From Lewinellaceae bacterium (GTDB lineage Bacteria > Bacteroidota > Bacteroidia > Chitinophagales > Saprospiraceae): a DNA stretch of 64,000 nucleotides. Both the position numbers and the translations under genes were made by a program. Positions 52,161-62,060 of this stretch are shown piece after piece (the first letter of the stretch is position 1; each line of letters begins with the position of its first letter). The stretch is taken from assembly GCA_020636105.1 (NCBI GenBank), contig JACJYL010000001.1, positions 1,426,001-1,490,000 of the forward strand, read 5' to 3'. The notes beneath the pieces are model-generated. The model searched no databases. It was not told the origin of the DNA and was given only the letters and a program-made list of their open reading frames with translations.

Positions 52161-54431
52161 TTAACTTAAAGTGCTAATATTCAGTTTTTTATCAAAATCG
52201 ATGACCAATTTACAAGAATCTACCTCCGGATGATTCAGTAACCATTTGGCCAACGGGCTTATCAGTACCTGGTCAATGGCCCTCTGTAAGGGCCTGGCTC
52301 CAAATTTTTCATCAAAACCCACCCTGGACAGGTGATCGATCAGTTTGTCTGTGAAATGAAGCTCCAGCTTTCTTTTGACAAAACCATCCCTGGAGTTCAA
52401 CTCACCCAGTTCCTTAAGGGTGATCTGCCGAATGGCTTCCCGGGAAAGGGGCTTGAATAAAACGATTGAATCGATACGATTAATAAACTCGGGCTTGAAG
52501 AATTTGCTGATGGCCGAAGTGTATTTGCTGTCCTCTCCCATTGTTTTGTTAAAGGCCATCATGGTCCTCTCCGAGGCGCCCACATTGGAGGCCATGATGA
52601 TGATGGTATTCCGGAAATTGGTCACCCGACCGAAGGCATCCACGAGCAATCCTTCGTCCAGCAAAGTCAGTAAGGCATCAAAAATAGCAGGATGCGCCTT
52701 TTCGATTTCATCAAACAACACCACTGCAAAAGGTTTCTCCCGAACTTCCTTGACCAACTGCCCGACTTCCCTACCCGATCCAACGAGGCGCGCCAACTGC
52801 CCGGGATGTTGAAATTCACTCATATCAATCCGGATCAGCGGTTGTTTCTTTTGGCCTTGCCCGAAGAAATAACCGGCCAGGACTTTAGCGGAAGCCGTTT
52901 TTCCCACCCCGGTAGGTCCTGCAAACAACAAGGTCTGGATAGGCTTACGGGGGTCGTTGAGCCGTGCTTTGAATATTTTAACGAGACTGCTCAGCTTTTC
53001 CACAGCATCTTCCTGTCCGATGATCCGTGAACTGAAATAACGCTCCAGCGCCGCCGGGTCAAGCATCATTTCATCCCTGAGGAAAAGCGCCGGCAATCCG
53101 GTCTGGTCAATGAATTGTTGGATGACCACTTCGCTGTCCACGATTTTTTTTTGATGGTACTGCACTTCGTTGACACACTTGCTCAAAAACTTGATTCCTT
53201 TACCCGGAAAATGCTCATAAGGAATGTAGCGTTTCAATAACCGGAAGCTCAGGTTGAGGGCATCCTGGTTGATGACCACGCCCAGTCGGGTGGCACTGTG
53301 ATCCGTAAATTTAGATAGTATTTTGTGGACCTGATCCTCGGCCAGGTCATTGATGGGGAGCGTCCTGAACGACTGCACAAAACCCGGAAGCAATTGCCGC
53401 ATTTTATCCAGCTCCCTTACGGTCACCTCCCCAATAATTTGTATTTTTCGTTGTTCCATAAAGGGCAAAAAGAAGGCCGCCACGCTACTCTCTGCACTTT
53501 CTCCCCCGCTCGACAACAATTGCATAATATTTTCCACCCATAAAATCCCGTTGTCGATACTGAGTTCCTCCACCAATGTCTCACAGGTTTCCTGCCAGTC
53601 GCCCAGGTACTTAGCAGAAGAAGTGATTCGGTCTGGCAACATATTCCAGAAGTTAAATCCAATATCCTGTTTTTTGTTGTTGTTCTTTATGGTTCGGATG
53701 GCCGCTCTCAGCACGGCGCTTTTTCCGGCCCCCGGCTCTCCGACCAGCAATACATTGGCACGCGAGCTAATGAGTTCATTTACGAGGTCCGCCACTTCTC
53801 TTTCCCGCTCCCAGGCAGCATCAGGAAAAAGACTTTTACGCTTTTTGGTATTTTGTGGATTAGGATATTCTTCTGCCAGTTTGGGTAAAACAGTAAAAGT
53901 CTTATTGTAATTAAAGGCTCCCCAGTCAGGCTCCCTGTCGAGATTAACTTTCAGGCTGACCATTTCCAGTTTGGGGGTGGAATAGGTTAACATTCTGAAA
54001 ATCTTTTCCGGTTCCAATTGTCCGAGTACGTGTGTGGCGAAATGCTGCGCAAGGGTGACCAGCTGATCCTTACGGTAATAACTGAACCTGCGCTGCAATA
54101 AAGGCAAATAACACTCAAACCCTGCACCGGAAGTCGATCCGAAAACAATAGGCACGGGCACCCGGTAAGATTTAAACAAAGGGAAAGAGGAATCTTCCGT
54201 CTGATAAGAAGGCCGGACGGGAACATAAATAACTTTTAAACGCGGCTGTTCCATTTCGAAAAAGGGATAATCGCCATGTTTTTTATATTCCTTGAATAAA
54301 TATTTTCCCAGGATGGACTTAACCGTTTCAACATCCTTTTCAATCACACTCAGGCCCGTACCGACCAGTATGCCCAGTACAGCATCGGTTTTGATATCAA
54401 AAGTCAGTAAAGGATAGTTGATTATTTCCAT
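52161..54431 (-). CDS. Non-canonical Clp/Hsp100 (ClpA/ClpC-like) AAA+ ATPase
   Basis: The 756-residue protein has two AAA+ modules. D1 has Walker A GEPGAGKS (231-238) but a degenerate Walker B (GILWVEN, 295-301). D2 has intact Walker A GPTGVGKT (505-512) and Walker B VVLFDEIEKAH (570-580), and the ClpB/A C-terminal signature (FGARPLQRAIDQ). The first about 200 residues are not the Clp_N repeat domain; they form a separate beta-rich region (VIYVPVRPSYQTEDS ... FECYLPLLQRRF). There is no ClpB M-domain, and I see no clear ClpP-binding loop. It may be a specialised unfoldase. It is divergent from cvfB. Confidence 0.85.
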   Translation of the reverse strand: MEIINYPLLTFDIKTDAVLGILVGTGLSVIEKDVETVKSILGKYLFKEYKKHGDYPFFEMEQPRLKVIYVPVRPSYQTEDSSFPLFKSYRVPVPIVFGSTSGAGFECYLPLLQRRFSYYRKDQLVTLAQHFATHVLGQLEPEKIFRMLTYSTPKLEMVSLKVNLDREPDWGAFNYNKTFTVLPKLAEEYPNPQNTKKRKSLFPDAAWEREREVADLVNELISSRANVLLVGEPGAGKSAVLRAAIRTIKNNNKKQDIGFNFWNMLPDRITSSAKYLGDWQETCETLVEELSIDNGILWVENIMQLLSSGGESAESSVAAFFLPFMEQRKIQIIGEVTVRELDKMRQLLPGFVQSFRTLPINDLAEDQVHKILSKFTDHSATRLGVVINQDALNLSFRLLKRYIPYEHFPGKGIKFLSKCVNEVQYHQKKIVDSEVVIQQFIDQTGLPALFLRDEMMLDPAALERYFSSRIIGQEDAVEKLSSLVKIFKARLNDPRKPIQTLLFAGPTGVGKTASAKVLAGYFFGQGQKKQPLIRIDMSEFQHPGQLARLVGSGREVGQLVKEVREKPFAVVLFDEIEKAHPAIFDALLTLLDEGLLVDAFGRVTNFRNTIIIMASNVGASERTMMAFNKTMGEDSKYTSAISKFFKPEFINRIDSIVLFKPLSREAIRQITLKELGELNSRDGFVKRKLELHFTDKLIDHLSRVGFDEKFGARPLQRAIDQVLISPLAKWLLNHPEVDSCKLVIDFDKKLNISTLS

Positions 54432-54597
54432 TTGTATTCCTTATTCCTCCGGGAGGTGAAAGTAGCGAAAAAAATGAAGATGGAAAATGAAATGAACAGA
54501 AATTGCTACTTTTGCAGGGAATGATTGTAGTGTAGCCAAAGTTTGGAAGAAACAAATCGTCCAAATGCATCAGCGCACTTTAGAAAATATAACGGCC

Positions 54598-55428
54598 ATG
54601 GTTGAAATAGGAAAAATGAATACCCTCGATATTGTAAAAGAGGTGGATTTTGGATTGTATCTTGATGGCGGGCCAAAGGGGGAAATCCTGTTGCCCAAAA
54701 GGTACGTTCCGGAAACTTATGAAATTGGGGGTCCCATTGATGTTTTTATCTATACGGATTCCGAGGATCGCATCATCGCGACTACCGAAAAGCCCCTGGC
54801 CATGGTAGGTGACCTGGCTTTTTTGCAGGTCGTTTCCGTCAACCAGATCGGGGCCTTTCTCGACTGGGGGCTGGCCAAAGACCTGCTCGTTCCATTCCGG
54901 GAACAACGCGCAAAAATGGTGGTGGGAGAATGGCACATGGTGGCCGTTTACCTGGATGAAGAAAGTGAACGGGTGGCCGCATCTGCCAAGCTCGATGAAT
55001 TCCTCGACCAGACCCCGGGAAATTTCCATATCGGTCAGGAGGTGAATCTCCAGATCTGGAGCCAGACCCCGATCGGGTTTAAAGTCATTATCAATGACGC
55101 ACACCTGGGCATGTTGTACAAAGATGAAGTTTTCCAAAAACTGGATCGCGGACAACGCATGACAGGTTATATCAAAAAAGTTCGGGAAGATAATAAAATT
55201 GACCTTTCTCTTCAAAGACCAGGTTTGGGTAAAGTCGACCAACTCAGCCACGAGATACTGGAGAAATTAAAAAAAGAAGGCGGTTACCTCGCCATGACAG
55301 ACAAAAGCCATGCAGAATTGATCTATAGCGTTTTTGGAGAAAGTAAAAAGACCTTCAAAAAAGCCATAGGAGCATTATACAAGCAGCGCCTGATCCTCCT
55401 TGAAAAAGACGGGATTAGGCTGGCCTGA
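54598..55428 (+). CDS. CvfB-like S1 RNA-binding protein
   Basis: The 276-residue protein matches the CvfB/YitL family: tandem S1-type domains (GLYLDGGPKGEILLPKRYVP; LAFLQVVSVNQIGAFLDWGLAKDLLVPFREQ; GQRMTGYIKKVREDNKIDLSLQ) and a C-terminal winged-helix domain (FGESKKTFKKAIGALYKQRLILLEKDGIRL). In Firmicutes CvfB affects virulence gene expression; here a general RNA-binding role is assumed. The ATG at 54598 gives the family-like MVEIGKMNTLDIVKEVDFG. An in-frame ATG at 54565 is possible. Confidence 0.88.
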   Translation: MVEIGKMNTLDIVKEVDFGLYLDGGPKGEILLPKRYVPETYEIGGPIDVFIYTDSEDRIIATTEKPLAMVGDLAFLQVVSVNQIGAFLDWGLAKDLLVPFREQRAKMVVGEWHMVAVYLDEESERVAASAKLDEFLDQTPGNFHIGQEVNLQIWSQTPIGFKVIINDAHLGMLYKDEVFQKLDRGQRMTGYIKKVREDNKIDLSLQRPGLGKVDQLSHEILEKLKKEGGYLAMTDKSHAELIYSVFGESKKTFKKAIGALYKQRLILLEKDGIRLA

Positions 55429-55439
55429 TAAAATCAGGA

Positions 55440-55493
55440 TGTTCCTGGTGGTAAATTCCGTCTTAATAAAAGCGTAACCTGCCACCAGGAACA
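55440..55493. repeat. Perfect 12-bp inverted repeat between cvfB and the PorP/SprF gene
   Basis: TGTTCCTGGTGG (55440-55451) and its complement (55482-55493) flank a 30-bp loop in the convergent gap. Neither side has a T-tract, so it is not a classical terminator, though it could fold in both transcripts. Confidence 0.55.
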
Positions 55494-55559
55494 AATCCAG
55501 TTTCAATATATTTCATTGATAATCATCCCATTAAAAAAAACATCTGGGGAAAAGGATAT

Positions 55560-56645
55560 TTAAAACCTCGGGCAATCCACCCTTGCCCTTCTGTCTCTCG
55601 GGCGATGGATGTACACGAAAGACACCTCGAATGCTCCCCTGGAGTTATCTGCTTCCGACAAAACGGAAGTGGTAATATCGTAACTCAACCCGATATTCAT
55701 CCCTTCAAATTCAATGATGGCAGAAACCGTCATGGCATCCATGTGCACTTCCTTATCCAGTTTATTGGAAATATGGCTCCAAAGCCCGGCCCGGATGGCT
55801 ACCTCCTGCCACTCCCGACGTGAATAGCGCAAATTAGCCCCAAAAGTAGTGCTCATGGAAGGTCCCTGGCTCATAAAAGCGATGGCAGGCAACAAACTGA
55901 CATTATCAGACACAGGGAATTCCCCTCCCCCATGCAATACATAATTCGATGGAAGTCTTTCATCCGCATTTTCCAAAAAGGAAATGTTCGGTTCATTCAA
56001 ATGATGGATGGATCCCCCAAAATACAAACTTTGGTTGACCCCGAAAACAGCATAATAAAGAATGCCGGCACTAAAGTCAACATAAAGGTCTGTGGTGTTG
56101 GTGGCAAAATCTTCCCCACTATCCATGCCCTGGTCCACGTTATAAGTATTCAGGTCAAATTGCTGGGTGAACCATAATTTATCCCATTCAAAACCTCGTT
56201 GCCCCAGGCCCAGTCGGGCACCGGCCACGAGGAACTGGTTGCTCTTATTGTAACGACTCCCCCCCATTTGCTTTTGGTAAGAAGCACTCAGGCTAAAATC
56301 GGTACGGTTGAAGCCCGAAATACCGGCTTCATCTCTCAAAGCGGAGATACCAAATCCGGCGTGGTCATATCTTCCTACATTGGTTCTCATATCAAAACTC
56401 GCCGCCAAAGTACGGAACGGATGGGCACCGAGTATGCTGGTATATAATTCGCGGTAATTGGCGACTCCCCGAAACTGACCTTCAAACACACCCGTCAGAG
56501 CAGGGTTTAATTGTAAAGGAGCATAATAGAATTGTGCAAAACGGGCATCCTGGGCGTTACTCTCCGGAATACCCAAAAAGCTGATGCCTGCAACCCATAC
56601 CATGTTTAGCAAAATAAATTTTAATGAAGTAGAGATTTGTCCCAT
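55560..56645 (-). CDS. PorP/SprF family type IX secretion membrane protein
   Basis: PorP/SprF proteins are outer-membrane barrel proteins that handle particular T9SS type B substrates. The 361-residue protein has a signal peptide and the family start after it (QDARFAQFYYAPLQLNPALTGVFEG, where the YxxPLxLNPAxTG motif is diagnostic). Repeated barrel strands follow (GNYRELY-like ANYRELYTSILG; AGFGISALRDEAGISG; VDFSAGILYY; NIGLSYDITTSVL). It follows the SprB-repeat adhesin gene by 104 bp on the same strand, the standard arrangement of a cognate pair. Confidence 0.93.
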   Translation of the reverse strand: MGQISTSLKFILLNMVWVAGISFLGIPESNAQDARFAQFYYAPLQLNPALTGVFEGQFRGVANYRELYTSILGAHPFRTLAASFDMRTNVGRYDHAGFGISALRDEAGISGFNRTDFSLSASYQKQMGGSRYNKSNQFLVAGARLGLGQRGFEWDKLWFTQQFDLNTYNVDQGMDSGEDFATNTTDLYVDFSAGILYYAVFGVNQSLYFGGSIHHLNEPNISFLENADERLPSNYVLHGGGEFPVSDNVSLLPAIAFMSQGPSMSTTFGANLRYSRREWQEVAIRAGLWSHISNKLDKEVHMDAMTVSAIIEFEGMNIGLSYDITTSVLSEADNSRGAFEVSFVYIHRPRDRRARVDCPRF

Positions 56646-56692
56646 AATAGTTGTTAATGATTGTGAATGAGTTTATGGTCAACTGGTCCAGG

Positions 56693-56734
56693 AGAATCGG
56701 TCATTGTTTTCCTTCCAAAACAATGACCGATTCT
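56693..56734 (-). promoter_or_regulatory. Perfect 18-bp intercistronic hairpin between adhesin and PorP/SprF genes
   Basis: AGAATCGGTCATTGTTTT (56693-56710) and its exact complement (56717-56734) enclose a 6-nt loop. There is no T-tract after it on the minus strand, so full termination is doubtful. Partial termination, RNA processing or 3'-end stabilisation between the two genes is plausible. Confidence 0.6.
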
Positions 56735-56749
56735 TCGAAACCCTGTTTT

Positions 56750-59700
56750 TTATCTTATCAATGTCGTTTCTCCCGTAAAATCGGCAGTTTCCTTATCGTA
56801 TGGATATTCTACTACCATACTCCACAGGTAAACCCCACCTTCCATGGGTTGTCCTTTAAATTCGCCATTCCAGCCCATCCCTGAGTTCACTTCGAAATCG
56901 TGGGCTTCAAAAAGCAATTCCCCCCATCGGTCATAAACCCTGAAAGTCCTGACAATGGTGCCGGGCAAGCCATGCACCTGCAAGATATCATTAACGCCGT
57001 CTCCATTGGGAGTAAAACCTGTCGGCACGACTGCAGAACGCGGTTTAGCTACGTTTATGGTCAGCAGGTCAGTATCCTCACATCCGTTTTCATCGACCCC
57101 GTAGAGTTCATAAATGATCGTACTTTGCGGAAAGAAGAATGGAGCAATACATTCCACACAACTCATGGTGCTGTCGTAGGGTGGATACCAAACGTACATC
57201 ACCTCCCCTACTCCATTTTCTGAAGTAGCTTCGATCTGAATGGTCTGCCCGAGATTGATGGTTACATCAGGGCCTGCATCTACCATGAAATCGTCTGGCT
57301 CGGAAATTACCGCATCCGTAATGAACATACAGTCATTGGCATCTTTCATAAAAACATTGTAATGCCCGGCAGTAAGTCCGATCAGGGTGGAAGAACCAAA
57401 ATAATCGCTATTATTCAGGCTAAACCGATAGGGAGGCACCCCGCCTTGCGGGGCGGCAAAAATGGTACCGTTCCTGTCTCCGTAACAGGTGACATCTGCC
57501 ACGGTAATATCGGCATACAAAGCATCCGGCTGCGTAATTTCGATCGGTATTTCTTTAACACAGTCACTTCCATCTGTTATGGTCAACTGATAAATCCCCG
57601 CCGGAAGGCCTGTCAGCCCGGGAGTTTCCTGCTGGTTGGGCCACGCATAGGAATAACCAGGTGTGCCCCCGGTGACCAATGTTTCAATGATCCCGGTCGC
57701 ATCCCCATAACATTCATTATCGACTGTAGTATAGGTTATTCTAAGTTCTGTGGGCTGATTGACGGTCACAGAACCGTTCGCCGTACAACCATTTTCATCC
57801 GTAAGGGTAACGCTGTAGGAGCCGCTGGATAAATTACCGGCCACGAGGGTCTGCTGGCTTCCTGCCAATGGATCCCACAAAATGGATACATCGCCCTGGT
57901 TTCCGACAATATTAAAAACAGATGCACTTCCGTCACTGGCCTGGTAACAATGAGCATCTTCCCCCAGTAAGGCAAATTCCAAAGGATCCGGATCGGACAG
58001 GAATCTTGACACTACGGTTGAACAGCCGTTAGCATCTTCAATCGTTACGTAGTAGGTTGCCCCACCCAAAACATTATCGGCCACAACTCCGTTATCCCCA
58101 TTACTCCAGGTAAAATTGTAATCAGCTTCCTCTCCGTCCTGGCCGGCACCTCCGCCAAAATTATTGACACCAAGACTCCCGTCAGGATAACCATGACAGG
58201 TGGGTTCGCTAATAATAATATCTCCGTATAATAATTCGAGATCTGTCAGATCGACATTCCCTTCTGCCGTACATCCGTTTTGATCCGTTACGGTAACACT
58301 GAGGGTTCCCGGGCTCAAATTAATAGCCGTGGCACCCTGCTGGGCATTACTCCACAGGTAAGTATAACCAGGTCCGGTTCCTCCTGCCCCTACGGCGGTG
58401 GCTTCATTATCATTTTCTCCGTTACAGCCATTAAAGGATTGGGCAACCGTAAGCGTAACGGCTGTTGCCGGCTGACCAATAGTCACACTGGTTGTTTCGA
58501 CACAACCATTGGCATCTGTTACCTCTACCAGGTGTGTTCCGGCCCCCAGGTTGGAAACCGTCTGGGTAATCTCGCCGTTATCCCACATATAATCAAAAGG
58601 AAGGGTTCCTCCTGCAGGATTAACGGTTCCGGTTCCATCCAGTACTCCAAAACAACTGGCATCCTCGCTTTCGGCGGTCAATGTCAGGAGTTGAGGTTCC
58701 GTGACGATCACCTGAACTTCCGTCATGCAATAAACATTATCGACCACGGTAACGGTATAGGTTCCTGCCGTCAGGAAGGCGGCTGTAGCCAGAATTTGCT
58801 GTCCCGGATCATTCCAGGCATAGGTATAAGGCTCATGCCCATTCGAAACATAAACAGTGGCCGTGCCGGAATCCGTCCCGAAACAGGCGACCTGGTTCAC
58901 CACCACCGAATCGACCAGAATCTCATCATTCACCCCGCATTCACTGTAAATACAGGAAGAAGTTCCGGTAGCCACTGTACAGGTTTGCCCGGTATTCGTT
59001 GAATTGACCTGTATTTCCATGGTTACCTCATCCCCAAAACTCAGCCCGCTTACAATATAAGGGTTATCGGTCACCCCGGTTTGCCAACCTAAAGGCGCGT
59101 TATTGATCGTGATATTAATATTGTAAGAACTCACGCCCGGATTGACCGGCCATGAAAACGACATCTGCCCGTTGCCAATGGAAGCGCAAGACACATTGGG
59201 TGCCGGAACTTCGGAGACAACGTCCACCTGGATGGTATCGAGGTTGATACAACCATATTGATCCTCGGCCTCGACGATATAACTTGTCGAAGTTGACGGA
59301 TAAACCTCCGGATCAGGGCAATTGGTACAGGAAATAGAAGTAGGTGGTGACCAGCTGTAGGAAATTGAATTCATGGAGTTGAAGGTAATCGACCATGAAT
59401 TTAAAATTCCCAGTTCATTAATCCCGAACTGATCCCCTACCAGCAAGGTCCAGGGGCCCGTCATGTCTGCCCCATTCAGCACGGCCCAGCTTCCTTCAGG
59501 TTGAAAATTACCGGTAAAAGGAGCCGTACCCGAATTGATAGGCGTAGCGGCCGAAGGCGTAAAACAGGTATTGATGTAGTCATCTCCGCTTCCCCCGTTT
59601 CCGGTGGTCAATTCCAGCATTTCTCCGGTTGGAGCCTGAAGAAATACCTGTATATCCCCATCGTAATCCGTTTCAAGGTTAAAACAAACAGATTCGATTT

Positions 59701-61579
59701 GGGCTGTGGCGTTGGCAATTTGTGCCGGTGCCACACTATTGACATTTATGGTTGAATTAAATGGATTGCTCGGCGGATGGTTTGAAAAACCCAATGCATA
59801 ATAAGGCACCGATTCAAAAGTCACCTCAGTTTCGAGTTCAAGGGCCGTACTTATATCAAACTGGAGGGTATCCCCCGCACAAATGACCTCATCATTAGGA
59901 ATACTTACGTTTTCTTCACAATTATGACAATCAGGGTGCGTCGGAGGCAGCACCTCTACTGAAAGTGGCACTTCATAACGGCATCCAAAGGAATCCTGTA
60001 CAAAAAACGTAAACGCCGCGGTTCCCGCATTTTCTGGAGAAGTAACAATGGAATCTAATGGAGGCAGATGAACCTGTTCAAAAATCAAAGGGTTAAAAGC
60101 CCATCCGAAAGTATCGATCCCGGGCGTATAGGTTTCAATGTCAGGGAAAAGGTGGTCCGCAAATTCAACTCCCCAGCAAAAGATATATCCGTTATCTGCG
60201 CCCCAAAGGTCTTCCACTGAAATGGACCAGTTTCCATTCAGAGGACATCCAAGGAAGTCCGAAAGGTTTCCGGCAGCTTCATAATCCTGGGAAGGCAAAG
60301 TGCCCACTCCTGTAGCATTGGCATATTCTATCCAGGTACCGTTCGTAGAATTGGGGGTCCAGAAATAATCCCACCCGACTCCGGGAGAAGGATTGGCTCC
60401 CGTATCGGTTTCATTGGGAATCCCGCAAAAAACTTCTCCACCAAAATTCCCGGGGTGATCATGCAAGATAACATTGGTTCCATCCGGACAGGTGAGCGAA
60501 ATTTCCAGGTCGCGCATCCAGGAATGTTCCATATTGACAAAAATGCTGAGCAAATCGTTGATATTGGTCAATATGGATCCCGGCGCAAATTGAGTATAAT
60601 TAATGGTTGAAATATAAGCGACCCCCGTTCCGTCAGGAAGCGGCAGCGAATCACAAACGATCGGGTCTTTCACAAAGGTTCCCTCGACCGGAATGGCCGA
60701 CACATTGTGCCCGAAGTGATGTATTGTATCCACCGTTCCCCCAAGATTTATGGTATCGCCCAAACAAACGGGCGGAATGGTTTGTAGTCGAAAATCAGGA
60801 GTCGTGGATACCCGTATCCTTTGATTGATGGAATTGAGGTTCCTGCAGCCAAACTGGTCGATAATGGTCAGTTGTACGGTAAAACCTTCTTCGCTGCTGT
60901 AAATATGGCTGGCCGTGGGCCCTACGGAAGTAGCTCCGTCTCCAAAATCCCAATGAAATTCAGAAGTAAAATCAGAATGCTGGTAGGCAATGCCATTTTG
61001 AGGGTATTGCCCCTGGGCAGCAAAATAAACTCTTTCCCCCTGGCAGACATCCATCCACCCCGTATCTACGGGCATGATGGCAGGTTCTGTACTGGTGAGT
61101 TCTGCAAAAATATTCTGGCAGGAAGCAATACAATTAATATCAGCACCCCAACCGGAAGATTCTCCTGCTCCATCAGAGGTAAACACCAGTGTCAAACAGC
61201 CTCCAGGGTTGGCCGCGGTGGCCTGGATAATATAGGATTCTCCGTTTCCAAAAACACTGGCACAGCCCAAAGATGGGGCCGTGGCATCCATCCCGTCAAA
61301 AAAACACAGGTCATCTCCTGGTCCAAATTGTGGATTTAAAAAAATGAGCTGAACATGGGTTCCTGAACTGCCATTGGAACAGAGCGTCATCGTAATATTC
61401 TCGTTGGGGCCATAATTGCCATTGGCGCCCCCTGAATCAAAAAAAATTCCCCCGCAGGTATTCACAGTAGTATTGGACATGATAACATCCTGGGCATTGG
61501 AATTTATCGTTATGGTCATAAATATCAACCCCAGGAAGAACGGTAGCAGGGATACTCCTTTTTTTGTTATTTTTTTCAT
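56750..61579 (-). CDS. Giant SprB-repeat cell-surface protein with T9SS type B sorting domain
   Basis: The 1609-residue exported protein has a signal peptide (SLLPFFLGLIFMTITINSNAQ), a CUB-like domain (about 35-150) and a PKD domain (HWDFGDGATSVGPTASHIYSSEEG). Two P-type (proprotein-convertase) beta-sandwiches follow (around 325-475 and 615-755), then about seven SprB-type repeats each with a conserved Cys start (ACFGTDSG, SCFGVLDG, GCNGENDN, TCHGYPDG, HCYQASDG, ECYGDATG, TCYGDRNG) and a VTDxNGC end. It closes with a gliding-motility C-terminal domain (FTPNGDGVNDILQV). SprB is the mobile surface adhesin of gliding flavobacteria. The start ATG at 61579 overlaps the preceding stop by one base. 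Confidence 0.94.
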   Translation of the reverse strand: MKKITKKGVSLLPFFLGLIFMTITINSNAQDVIMSNTTVNTCGGIFFDSGGANGNYGPNENITMTLCSNGSSGTHVQLIFLNPQFGPGDDLCFFDGMDATAPSLGCASVFGNGESYIIQATAANPGGCLTLVFTSDGAGESSGWGADINCIASCQNIFAELTSTEPAIMPVDTGWMDVCQGERVYFAAQGQYPQNGIAYQHSDFTSEFHWDFGDGATSVGPTASHIYSSEEGFTVQLTIIDQFGCRNLNSINQRIRVSTTPDFRLQTIPPVCLGDTINLGGTVDTIHHFGHNVSAIPVEGTFVKDPIVCDSLPLPDGTGVAYISTINYTQFAPGSILTNINDLLSIFVNMEHSWMRDLEISLTCPDGTNVILHDHPGNFGGEVFCGIPNETDTGANPSPGVGWDYFWTPNSTNGTWIEYANATGVGTLPSQDYEAAGNLSDFLGCPLNGNWSISVEDLWGADNGYIFCWGVEFADHLFPDIETYTPGIDTFGWAFNPLIFEQVHLPPLDSIVTSPENAGTAAFTFFVQDSFGCRYEVPLSVEVLPPTHPDCHNCEENVSIPNDEVICAGDTLQFDISTALELETEVTFESVPYYALGFSNHPPSNPFNSTINVNSVAPAQIANATAQIESVCFNLETDYDGDIQVFLQAPTGEMLELTTGNGGSGDDYINTCFTPSAATPINSGTAPFTGNFQPEGSWAVLNGADMTGPWTLLVGDQFGINELGILNSWSITFNSMNSISYSWSPPTSISCTNCPDPEVYPSTSTSYIVEAEDQYGCINLDTIQVDVVSEVPAPNVSCASIGNGQMSFSWPVNPGVSSYNINITINNAPLGWQTGVTDNPYIVSGLSFGDEVTMEIQVNSTNTGQTCTVATGTSSCIYSECGVNDEILVDSVVVNQVACFGTDSGTATVYVSNGHEPYTYAWNDPGQQILATAAFLTAGTYTVTVVDNVYCMTEVQVIVTEPQLLTLTAESEDASCFGVLDGTGTVNPAGGTLPFDYMWDNGEITQTVSNLGAGTHLVEVTDANGCVETTSVTIGQPATAVTLTVAQSFNGCNGENDNEATAVGAGGTGPGYTYLWSNAQQGATAINLSPGTLSVTVTDQNGCTAEGNVDLTDLELLYGDIIISEPTCHGYPDGSLGVNNFGGGAGQDGEEADYNFTWSNGDNGVVADNVLGGATYYVTIEDANGCSTVVSRFLSDPDPLEFALLGEDAHCYQASDGSASVFNIVGNQGDVSILWDPLAGSQQTLVAGNLSSGSYSVTLTDENGCTANGSVTVNQPTELRITYTTVDNECYGDATGIIETLVTGGTPGYSYAWPNQQETPGLTGLPAGIYQLTITDGSDCVKEIPIEITQPDALYADITVADVTCYGDRNGTIFAAPQGGVPPYRFSLNNSDYFGSSTLIGLTAGHYNVFMKDANDCMFITDAVISEPDDFMVDAGPDVTINLGQTIQIEATSENGVGEVMYVWYPPYDSTMSCVECIAPFFFPQSTIIYELYGVDENGCEDTDLLTINVAKPRSAVVPTGFTPNGDGVNDILQVHGLPGTIVRTFRVYDRWGELLFEAHDFEVNSGMGWNGEFKGQPMEGGVYLWSMVVEYPYDKETADFTGETTLIR

Positions 61580-61962
61580 CAATACGGATGATTTTGGTGT
61601 GTAATTTTTGTGATAAAAAAAGCCTCAGGTAAAAACATATTTGTAAAATTAGTTTTCAAAATTAGTTCCGGGGAAAAATCCTCCATTCGATTCACCACGC
61701 TTTGCCTTGCTCCAAATTCAGACAGCCATTTTTGAGCAAATTCGTAATTTATTCTATCGAGATTATCCATTCCTCCGAATTGCTGCCTCACGGTTTTTAA
61801 TGCCCGCAAGGGTGGACTTACATTTGTGTGGGCCAAATCCGAAGTTTTGTTTTGAAGGTAGTAGTTTAAAGAAAAAAATAAAATTTCTTTTAAGGAGATG
61901 TTCGTGGATGCCTGAGCAAATATAACGACAATGATCAAAGAATACCAAAATAATTTCCTCAT
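61579..61962 (-). CDS. Small exported protein coupled to the SprB-repeat adhesin gene
   Basis: The 127-residue product begins with a signal-peptide-like segment (MRKLFWYSLIIVVIFAQAS) and has no family I recognise. Its TGA stop shares a base with the adhesin ATG (TGATG), the usual sign of translational coupling, which makes it more credible than an isolated ORF of this size. It may be a cofactor or chaperone of the adhesin, but nothing in the sequence proves this. Confidence 0.5.
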   Translation of the reverse strand: MRKLFWYSLIIVVIFAQASTNISLKEILFFSLNYYLQNKTSDLAHTNVSPPLRALKTVRQQFGGMDNLDRINYEFAQKWLSEFGARQSVVNRMEDFSPELILKTNFTNMFLPEAFFITKITHQNHPY

Positions 61963-62060
61963 AAAAAATTCTATTTGAACGAAATTATTTCTTTTAACTT
62001 AAAAAACTCAAAACAAAACCCCCATTTTTGCATTTTTATCGGATACATTACAAACCATTC

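Noticed and set aside
54580..55251. 223-codon leftward ORF
   Set aside because: Antisense to the S1 domains of the CvfB-like gene.
58280..59002. 240-codon rightward ORF
   Set aside because: It lies antisense to the SprB-repeat region of the adhesin and reflects the repetitive codon pattern there.
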